Shown here: piece after piece, positions 55,081 through 64,000 of the stretch | How positions within the stretch are numbered: position 1 is the stretch's first letter | Layout: each line of letters begins with the position of its first letter | Source of the DNA: Gnetum montanum | Lineage: Eukaryota > Streptophyta > Gnetopsida > Gnetales > Gnetaceae | Reading direction: 5' to 3' | NCBI GenBank assembly: GCA_015680685.1 | Contig: MNCI01027417.1 | Span: forward strand, 179,540 to 243,539 | Length of the DNA: 64,000 bases | Program-made: the position numbers and the translations under genes | The notes under the pieces: generated by a model | Told to the model about the DNA's origin: nothing | The model's database searches: none | Seen by the model: the letters and a program-made list of their open reading frames with translations, nothing else

Positions 55081-57744
55081 GTTCTTAATGACTAAATATC
55101 TTGTTACTTCATAATAAAGCATAATATTAAACTTGCTAACTATTTGAGATCAGACATGTATTCTCTCGGTGGAAATTTTCTTTTTTATTAGCTCTTTTAT
55201 ACTACAATGAGATATATACTACAACCAAATAATAGGTTTTCTCTAAATCCTATTTTATTTTGCATTATTCTGCTTACTCGTCCTCCTCTTTATCTTATAT
55301 ATTACTATTTCTTTAGCTATTTCATTTATATTTTCCTATAATATATATCCCATTTTATTTTATGTGCTTAGCATAATCATTGAGGTTTTTGAGTGACTAA
55401 ATATATTCTTACTTCATTTGAGGGTATGACTGAGCATATTATTGAGTGGGATAGGGAAAGATTACTTTGACAATATATATGATATCCTTTTTGTTGGCGA
55501 CCATTTAGGACCACCAACATTGGGGGTCTATGGTCTCATGACATTTGGGGTCATAGGATATGAAGGTGTTCTTCAAACAAGCTTTAGGTGCTTATTAGTC
55601 TCTAGTAACACTAAGGCCCAGATACTCCAAATAGACATAGTGGTTATGAAATGAACTAAACATGAGCATGTGTTTGTTTTTGTGAATGTTGAAATGATTG
55701 GGTTGTGTTTGAAACTATAATTGACTATCATAAAAGAAATTTAGCTAACTTTGTCAAATATTGTAAGTTGTTGAAGGTTCCTATTTTGTCAAATCTCTTA
55801 GTCTATATAGTCCCTATAGTACATTACTTGTAACAAATAAAATTTCACAAAAACGTTTAAGCACAATTCTGCTAATCTACTCCTAATTTTCCCTTGAGAG
55901 AAAATTCCACAAGAAAACTAGAAATAGAGTGAGATTCAATGGATTTTAGAAAGAGAAAAGAAAAGAAAGCAAATTTGTGTGGAATCTCAAACATTTAAGT
56001 GAGATAAGTTGACATGAGAAGACACGTCACAATTAAGCTATTCTAGTTCAATCCATTACGAATTGTCCAAACCTTTTAAGCTCAACAAACTATAGAATAA
56101 AAGACACTCTATTTAACTACCAATATGCTTTGTAAATGACCAAGTACACGATTTTATTTGGCTAGTTAATATTGGTCAAGAATTGCAAACAATAGGACTT
56201 CTAGAAAAATTTGACAATTTCAAGATTATAATATTAAAGCAATAAACTTTAAAAATAAGAAGCTATTTTAGTCATCTCAAAGTATCAAAAATTTTCCAGA
56301 TTCCCTAGACTCAAACAACCAATTTCTATAAGACATTACTATTAGATTGCTCAAGATGCTTTTCTAACACAACATAAGCTCTTATATGGCAAACCTTAAT
56401 AGAATTCTAATATTGCACAAAAACAGAGCTATAAAGGCAACCTAGAAAAATCCCAAAATTAAATGCCAAGCACAATACTATCTAAACCATTAGTTAAGTA
56501 ACTAAAACAAAATAGGAAGAAATGAATTCATAGGATTAAAACAAAGTAGTTGAATTGATGCCTTTAGCAAGCCAAGCTTTACAAGAAATCTACAACAATT
56601 CTTCAAAGTTGCTTCTTTCTCCAAAATCCTCTTTGCCTTTTTTCTTCTACCTTTGAAGGCCCTTTTATAGTGACCTTAGGATAGCTACAACAATCATGAG
56701 AAGTTAAGGGTATTACAAATATTTAGGGGATTAATTCATAACCACCCTGAGAAGTTATAAATTTCATGAGTAATTTAAGCCAAAGTTGGCAAGGGTCCTG
56801 CCCAATAACTAACTTATAAATCTCCTATTTTATTTTTCTTTATATTTTTGAAGCTTTATCCTTAATATGAACTCTTCATTTTTTTGCACATTAACCCTTA
56901 TAATATATCTTCCTATGGGGTAGAAGTAATTTTATGCTTTTAAAGTAGAGATAACTCTAACTCAATGTGCCTTCTTCAATTCTAGGTCACCCAAATACAA
57001 CCGCAAGATAGCCAATCTATGGTTGTTCATATTTAATCATTATTATTCTTATTTCCATATCATGGTTTAATCTTATGATTATTTCTTTGGTCATTTTATA
57101 ATTCCATACCAAAACTTTAATGCAAATATATGTAATGCAAAAGCATAATATTTTGGAAAATAATCGTAGGTGCTAATGCAAATGAAAAATCGCAATAGTA
57201 AACATGGCCAAACTACTGGAGAGCAACCACGATGTGCTTCCACATACTTCATCAACACTGTGCTGCTGCAAGGTAGCAACCACTTGTTCATAGCTCCGTC
57301 TCTACCTCGATGTCCAATGCGGTAGTGTATCATCTTTGATTAATTTCTCAAACACCACTCTACAACATGCAAGGTTGCAAAAATGACACTGTTTTTGCTG
57401 CCTGCCTATATGAGCGCTACCATGGATAGGTAATTCACCACAAAGCCTCTACAATTTTTGCCATGATTTTCCATGATGGCCTTTGCTAAGAAATCAACTT
57501 CAGAAATGAGGTAAGTACTACAAGGGTTTCGTTGTTAAGGTATCTGTAGATGAAGGTGACTTCTGCAACTATAGGTTTCTCTACAAACGTGTGATTTTAA
57601 TGGCTATGGAAGCCATGGATTTGAGAGCATTAATGCTTGGATGAGCCTCGTGTTGCATGGAATGATCCTCGTGGCCTATTTTGGCTAAAATTCATGATGC
57701 ACATGACTAATTGTTGCATTTTAGGCTATATTTCTAGCCATCTT
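55081..57744. other. Host DNA, no gene recognised
   Basis: AT-rich with short open frames only. I see no retroelement domain, RNA gene or clear repeat. Confidence 0.5.
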
Positions 57745-58062
57745 TCAGGCCATGGATGCCACATTTCCTTTTGAAGAAGCAAGGGTTTGATTTTGGAAGT
57801 TGGTAGATTTGGTGTCATTGGAGATCATTTGGTATTTCCCATAGTTCAAATCAGCACCAGGCACCATGCCATGGCTACTAATTTCTTGGACATCTGTTGC
57901 AGTAGGTTTGCATAAAAACTTTGGATAAAATTTAATATTTTGATGAACACCATTTTGGGAATTTTGGAATTGATTATGTACTTTTAAATGTTTTTCAACT
58001 TCCCTTTGAAAGTTTATCAATTTTTCAATTAAAATATAAGCTACCTTGCTTGGATATATCAC
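57745..58062 (-). CDS. Unrecognised open frame (105 codons)
   Basis: It starts MIYPSKVAYILIEKLINFQ and is polar, Asn/Gln/Lys-rich. No domain is recognised and the upstream sequence is not coding-like. It may be chance or a decayed gene. Confidence 0.2.
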   Translation of the reverse strand: MIYPSKVAYILIEKLINFQREVEKHLKVHNQFQNSQNGVHQNIKFYPKFLCKPTATDVQEISSHGMVPGADLNYGKYQMISNDTKSTNFQNQTLASSKGNVASMA

Positions 58063-58299
58063 TCATGTAAATCCAATATTCTCCTCCAATGTTGCTTTGA
58101 TGTTTTAATTGAAATATTAGATTCGAAACCTTTACCTTGGTTTTAGTATTTGGAATGCTAGCTTCAAACATATTTTTATAAAATCAAAGTAGCATAATTT
58201 TATCAACTTTTTAAAAGCCTACCAAGAATCATCACTACTTCATAATAATGTTGAAAATGTGACAACACTTTTTGGTCATACAATGTGTAATATTTAGTC

Positions 58300-58965
58300 A
58301 TGCCCCACTTCTATGACATAGCACCATCCTCATGATAGGTATATATGCAATATGCTCTTTTATTCTTTTTTTTTTTTTGCTTTCTATCTTTGCATGCTAA
58401 TAATTTCTACTCTCTTATACTATATTTCTCTCTTCTTCCTCTCATCTTCTCCTTTTATTTATTTCCATTACACTCTATATTCAATATTAGTGAGGCCAAA
58501 CAAAAGTCTCTACCCTGATGTAGTAAGGGAGTATTGAGTGTAGAGTGACCTAGAAACTATAAATATTTATATGAGTGAGGTAATAAAGAGGTTAATTTTA
58601 GAGATCTAGCCATGTTTCATTTTTGTGGCATAGCATCCCACTGTTGGTGTGTTGGTAATGTCCATAGAATGATTTCTTATTATTTATTATTTTCTTTTTT
58701 TCTTTTACTTTTGAGTATCTCCCTATCTTTCTCTATCCCTTTCTCTTTTTATGCTATACACTTGTGAGGCAAAACAAATATATTTACTTTACTTTGGTAA
58801 GGATGTGATTAAGAGAATCAAGTGGGTTAGGAAGTGTTTTACTAACACTTTTATGTATACCTTTTGGGATCTAGCCATACCTTACTTATGTGGGATAGCA
58901 CTCCATCGTAGGTGTATTTATGATATCCTAGAATTTTCTTTCAATTATTATGCTTCATTTAAATC
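58300..58965 (+). repeat. Degenerate tandem repeat of ~270-310 bp units
   Basis: The motif GTGG(C/G)ATAGCA(T/C)(C)CCA and variants occurs at about 58314, 58627 and 58892, each followed by a GGTRTRTTTRTRAT-like stretch. GTGAGGC(C/A)AAACAAA occurs at 58490 and 58764. There are two full units and one partial. It is non-coding and of unknown origin. Confidence 0.6.
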
Positions 58966-60573
58966 CTCTTATAGGTACCTATAATCTTGTGTCTTTTCTT
59001 GATGGATTCTCTTTTAAATTTTTAGAAATATTCATCAAGAGGGAGCAATGTTATACACACTTTGACCTTTATTCTTTGCATAAGTTAAAGTTTTAGGTAC
59101 ATTTAATGGCTTTTCAGCTTAAGCCATCTTCATTAGTTCTAGATTTGATGATTCACATCATCAACCATGTTGTTTCTTGTACTTATTTCAAACATTCATG
59201 AACAGCAATGTCTCACATCATTTGCGACATCATTGTAAATGTTTTTCTCAATCTTCAATTTTGTTGTGTAGCATCATCTAATGGTTGACTTTGATTATAG
59301 CTTTTTCAATAATCTATTCTGAACATATTACATCATGTTACTCTTTGATATTCGATGTTAATCCTACTTTTGACATCCAACATCATTTTTAATCTTAGCC
59401 ATATTTTCAACATCTACTTTGTCTACGCATGTCATTTCTCTTATCCAAAACTGCTTAGAAGATTTTATGGACTCCAATGCATCATTTCTTCATATTTTAC
59501 AAGGAATTCATGGCCTATAAATAGGAGGATATCCTAAACAAAATGAGGTTGGAAATTTTGAAGAGAAAGCTTCATGTGAAATAATAACTCTTCTTGTAAT
59601 TGCATTTCCAATGTATCAAAGATCTTTATGTGTTTCTTAGATCCTTAGAGTTTCTATGATTTATTCCTTTGCTCATTTGGCTAATACATTATATTCCCTT
59701 TGTGTTGCCCTCCTAACACACAAAGAATCTCATTGGATTTAGGTCACTACATAGATCTAATTTGATTTCCTTTCCATCACATCTTGCGAGTTTCTACTTT
59801 GCATTAGTTCCGTTTGGTTGAGGGACCCCCATCAAGCATACACATCAAAGAGAAAACAAGGTAATACAACTTCTCGTCAGCCATCCCTAATTCTTGATTT
59901 TGTCTGACAAGATTGCTACTACATTCTTCCAGGGTCCTTTCCTAAATATTCTACTTTTCTTGCATTTCAACTTTTCTTTGTCCAATCTACATTTAGCATT
60001 ATAGTAATTCTTTTTTGTTGTCCTTTTGACTTAAGGATGTGACTTTCTTATTAGATTTTTTTTTCGTTTCATAGATTTAGTTCTTTTAGCCATGAACACT
60101 TTACTTTTTTGTAGATTTTCATTCTGCATAATGTTTCTTTTTTTATTGCATTGTGCAATTGCTTTTCATTTTATCATTTGTTTTGCTTTCAACTAGCTAT
60201 TTTATGCACTCTTTTTTGCTTCTTATTTTTTCATGTCTGGCAAAAACACTACTTAAGATTGTTGAAATTTCTAATAATTTGCAAGTTCCCTTTCAATTTA
60301 GAGATTCATTCCTTTAGACCACTTGGTGGTCACAAAACACTTAACTTATTATCATATAAGATTGCTCTGAATCTTGGATTTATGATAATTTTGATCTCAA
60401 CAACTAGTATTAGCATAATCTATATTAGTACTAACACTTGCATTATCTCCTAAATGACATTTTGGAATCCCAAGGATCATTATCTATGCTTAGACTAATG
60501 ATGAACATATTATGATGATGTCAAATAGATGTCGAGGGCCACATGAGATCAAAAAGTATTATTGGAAGTTAAG
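58966..60573. other. Host DNA, no gene recognised
   Basis: T-rich plus strand with scattered short open frames, none with a recognisable domain. The NA2 left TSD half TTAAG is at 60569-60573. Confidence 0.5.
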
Positions 60574-61469
60574 TGATGAATCATGGTCTATTAGGTCTTG
60601 TTATCAGACCCTTGTTATCGGAACCTTGATACAAGATACCAAGTCTGGTAGGTCCCAATATTGGACCCCTATTATTAGACCCCCGATATCGCAGCCGTGA
60701 TATCGCGTATGCGATATCGCAGTTCCCATGTGAGCCTATAAATAAAAGGCGGCACACTTGGTTTTGGCATTAGTTGTTAGTCCCTTATCCAAACTCTTGC
60801 AGTTTTTCCTTCTTAGAGTTAGAATTATTTCTTAGGGCATGCCTGCAGTGTGATGATTGTAATTGTACGGAATCCTTTATTCGAGTGTGACGTACTTGGA
60901 CACGCACATGACTAGAAATAAATATCGAGATTACTTCATCATTCCAGCATTCACTTAGTTTAATTATTTAATTTTTATTGTTATTTATTGCTTTCGTAGT
61001 TAACATATCTTTACCCTAAACTCCTATTAAATGTGGAATGAGTATGACTTGATCACAGGCATTTAAGTGCGACTACTTGGTAACCTAGTAGCGTACCTAG
61101 GATCTACGCTTGGTAATCCCAATGGTAGTCGTGCACGAGGTCCAAGATGTGTACGGATGATTGAGGAATGGATGCTCATCGCACTTAGGCTAGCTTAGAT
61201 TCTCTCTCACTCTCTCTCTCTTAGCTTGGTTAATATTATTTCCCATCATACCCAGGAGTAGCATTAGTGTAGGAACACATTATACACCTCACTCTGGACT
61301 AAACCATATGTGACAAAGTTAATACTAGTCTAGGTGGGAATACAGCGAACTGCAACCTACAAGTAACTGTCTAGATACCACAACTAGTCTGTCTATGGAG
61401 TTCGACCAGATCGTGCATGAAACCCTTGTATTTGTATGGTTGAGTGTAGGGGTACCTCGCCACTCATCA
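60574..61469 (+). mobile_element. NA2 5' LTR (896 bp)
   Basis: From TGATGAATCATGG to CCACTCATCA. GATATCGC palindromes at 60687-60720 are followed by CTATAAATAAA at about 60736. It aligns along its length with the NA1 LTRs. Confidence 0.93.
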
Positions 61470-61470
61470 T

Positions 61471-61488
61471 TGGCGTTGTTGCTGGGGA
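61471..61488 (+). other. NA2 primer-binding site, tRNA-Asp type
   Basis: TGGCGTTGTTGCTGGGGA, 15 of 18 to the tRNA-Asp complement; all three differences are C-to-T. It is one of the two closest matches of the five sites in the window. Confidence 0.9.
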
Positions 61489-61610
61489 TGGTGCTAGTTA
61501 TCTAGATTAGTTATATCATACAAGATCACTGTATAGGAATTAACGATATATCTTTTAGGAAGAAATAATTATAAAAAGTCACATATAAATTCACACACAA
61601 CTTCACAACC

Positions 61611-63618
61611 ATGCCTCTCCTACAAGACTATGATAATGTCACATCTAGTGAGGCAATTCATTGGAGAACCAATGAATTATATGATAATGAAGATTGGAGT
61701 ACGCAATCTGAGGTGGGGGTTTCTTATAAACATAAATAAAGGTAGCATCATCCCAACACATGAAAGCATAATTTACTTGATGACGATGAACCCCTATTGG
61801 CCACTACAAGCCTAACAAAAACACAAGAGGTTGTTCGAATCTCCCGTAGGCATCGTAAAAAGAGCCGCCTACCTAGGCTCGATTTAAAAAACTTTCCCAA
61901 TTTCTTAGGAGGCTATGACTTAGATCCACAACAACATTTACAAGCCTTCTACGATGCCTATGCATGGAACAACATTGATAACAGTTGGCAAAAACTCAAG
62001 CTCTTTGCTATGACGCTCGTTCGCCAAGCAAAAGTATGGTATAAATCGTTAAAACCAAATTCAATATGACGTCGGCCAACAATGGTAGAACTCTTTAATG
62101 AAAGATATCAAACCTATGCAAGAGTGTCATCCTTGAGGAAACAAATCCAAGAGTGGAAGCAAGCACAACATGAACCCTTGGACATGGCCTTAGAAAGATA
62201 TTATGCACTGTTAAACAACTGTCCAATTCATGAGTTCTTCGAAGAAAGGCTAATGTACCATATCATTGATGGGCTTCGTGATGAAACAAGAGAGACCCTA
62301 GGGGATGAAACAAGAGAGATCCTAGAGATGTATGCCCAAGGTCAACTATACGAACTATGAACCCATCAATTCCAAGAGCTTATTAAGTGGGTAGAAAAAG
62401 AAGAAGGAGAAATGGTTAGATGGGAGAGTGTTGAAAACATCAATGGGACAAAAATCTCAACTTAACAGAGGTCCATAATGATAAAAAGGAGAAATCAACC
62501 TATCTCAAGGAGGAAAAGCCATCTTTGCCAGTACAATAATCATTAGAAGAAATCGAGGCAAAGATCAATAAGATGCTGGAATGGAAGCATAAAAAGTGTG
62601 GAGAATATATCAATATTATTGGGGATAGAGTTTTGACAACCCAAGAAGCAGGAAAAATATCATTAAACATTCGAAAAGAAGGGATGAGGAAAATAAGAGC
62701 TCAACTGCTGATCATACATATGAATGAAACATTTGCCTATACAAGCACCCCAAAGGCCAATGCCCAATCTTGTTAGATTTATATGAGCATTGGGAAAGCA
62801 CGTTACACCCAGAGTTCATATAGAGATACTGTGTTTGATCACAGTGGCAACAATCCCAATCGTGGGGGAAGCCATCCCTAAACTGGAGACACCCTTCATA
62901 TCATCTGAATCCAAATGCTTATCTAGTCCAACATCCTGTTTTCCCAACTAGGACAACATACTCTATCTCACCACATTATCATTCTCCTTAGTACTATCAG
63001 CCCATGTCCTCAACACAACCACCACCTTGTGTACCTTACACTTCTTCTAATTTTCAATGTTCTCATCCTTTCCCTCCTTCTACATCACCACCAACTATTC
63101 CTAAAGTGTCTGCACCACAACAACAATCCATGAATGTTACTTGTGCTACTATTGCCAATAGCAGTGAGAAATCTCCTCAACATCAAAGGTGTCCCTTCTT
63201 TAGACATGACCGTAGGAAGGGACAACATAGTTCTCAGGCCACTGCATTCTCTAACTCAGCACAAGTCCAACACTGTAGTGCATCCTTCTCTTTGAACTCA
63301 ATGCCTCGTGTTACTTCATTAGGGCCACCAATTAACACTCCAACAACCATATGGCCTAATGAATACAGCCATGGAGAGCAAAATCCTGATCCTTGCATAC
63401 CATCTTATGGTCCCAAGTATCATAGTGGATCAACTCTTTACCAGGGAACCACATCTTATAAATTGTCCCACTACGCTTACTATAATCAAGTGTGTGAACC
63501 CCAATGGGGTAAGTATGATTGAGTTTCAATGTTTTCAACATGCAAGGATCCTCATCTTTCAATTATTAATCCTTATCATGCTCAATCATTTAGTTATGGG
63601 GGATATCCCCCATTTTAA
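61611..63618 (+). pseudogene. NA2 gag
   Basis: The ATG at 61611 begins MPLLQDYDN. The capsid-like domain is open in two pieces, 61797-62069 (GGYDLDPQQHLQAFYDAYAW) and 62082-62360. The second contains a 24-bp in-frame duplication (62281-62328, DETRE repeated). The Cys/His cluster near 62727-62764 has lost its first Cys to a stop. The Pro/Ser/Gln/His-rich tail is open 63004-63522. It ends SYGGYPPF before the TAA at 63616-63618. It is less decayed than NA1 gag but still broken by about five stops or frameshifts. Confidence 0.85.
63591..63605 (+). other. Internal polypurine-like G-run at the NA2 gag end
   Basis: TAGTTATGGGGGATATC, the counterpart of 50811-50825 in NA1. The role is inferred only from resemblance to the terminal tract. 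Confidence 0.45.
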
Positions 63619-64000
63619 TAACAAGTAGGATTAATAAATATTTTTCATTTTCTTTAATTTTACAATTTTTGTTTTCCAGTTTTTCATCTTTTAATTTCTT
63701 GTTTTATCTTTTTGTATTTTTTTCTTTTTATCTTTTTATAAGTAATCTCATCTACGAATAAAACACTCATGTGGCTCGTTGGTTGAGGTGTGTTCTATGT
63801 TATCGAGTCTCGAATGATCAATTATTTGGACAGTGAGCCCATTACACCCACTCATCCATTCTACAAATAAGAGGTTATGATTGAGGGTATAATGATATTC
63901 TTGACATTCTTAAAACCTAAAAATTAATTTTGTATGCATTGTACCCAAAATGAAGAAGGATGGATCAAGAGGGAATGATTAGGATGCGACATCAAGGGGA
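63619..64000 (+). other. NA2 post-gag spacer
   Basis: T-rich tract (63640-63740), then sequence aligned with NA1 50940-51190. The conserved GACATCAAGGGG block is at the very end of the window. Confidence 0.7.

Larger units (their letters stand above)
60574..64000 (+). mobile_element. NA2: second gag-only retrotransposon, 3' end off window
   Basis: 5' LTR (60574-61469), PBS, gag and the same gag-to-spacer junction as NA1. From 63620 to the end of the window the sequence aligns with NA1 50840-51190, with no pol between. It therefore shares the deletion with NA1 and belongs to the same non-autonomous family. The right LTR is outside the window. Confidence 0.9.

Overview
This is plant nuclear DNA, AT-rich and almost entirely made of old, nested LTR retrotransposons of the Ty3/gypsy superfamily (Athila-like). 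The support is: LTR pairs with target-site duplications (TSDs), primer-binding sites (PBS) that are transition-decayed versions of the tRNA-Asp type, gag/protease/RT/RNase H/integrase remnants in the order expected for gypsy elements, an extra ORF between pol and the 3' LTR, tRNA-derived SINEs and a short plant-type (TTTAGGG) telomere motif. No intact host gene was recognised. The species cannot be named; a seed plant with a large, methylated, repeat-rich genome fits best. Element names below (Ath1-4, NA0-2) are mine.

Layout. 1-374: right end of an NA-family LTR (NA0), inserted in Ath1. 375-13096: Ath1, minus strand, its 3' LTR lying beyond the left edge; a solo LTR (10216-11077) sits in its gag. 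13097-14151: host DNA with SINEs and degenerate tandem repeats. 14152-27013: Ath2, plus strand, complete with 901-bp LTRs and TSD ATGAT. 27014-27792: host DNA. 27793-40997: Ath3, minus strand, complete, with a TSD readable as CpG-decayed TCGAT. 40998 to about 45330: host DNA with a SINE, three near-perfect tandem duplications, small unrecognised ORFs and a telomere motif. About 45330-55080: Ath4, a minus-strand pol fragment split by NA1. 47726-53807: NA1, plus strand, complete, TSD AAAGG, carrying gag but no pol. 55081-60573: host DNA without a recognised gene. 60574-64000: NA2, a second pol-less element running off the right edge.

How the parts relate. Ath1-4 would have supplied protease, RT, RNase H and integrase. 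NA1 and NA2 share one structure in which pol is missing between gag and the post-pol spacer, so they look like a gag-only non-autonomous family dependent on enzymes supplied in trans. All reading frames are interrupted, mostly by transitions of the kind expected from cytosine methylation, so nothing here is likely to be active now.

The main hunt result concerns the region between pol and the extra ORF. Ath1, Ath2 and Ath3 each carry a compact module there that resembles the U3 promoter of their LTR family (the same palindromic motifs followed by a TATA box). Ath2 shares about 19 of 20 bases with its own LTR; Ath3 shares 22 of 23 with the LTR of Ath1. Because the U3 motifs differ completely between the families, the internal copy appears to track the LTR. 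This suggests an internal promoter for the extra ORF. A G-run resembling the 3' polypurine tract also recurs at the end of pol (or gag). In addition, all three readable integrases have Lys where the catalytic Glu is expected.
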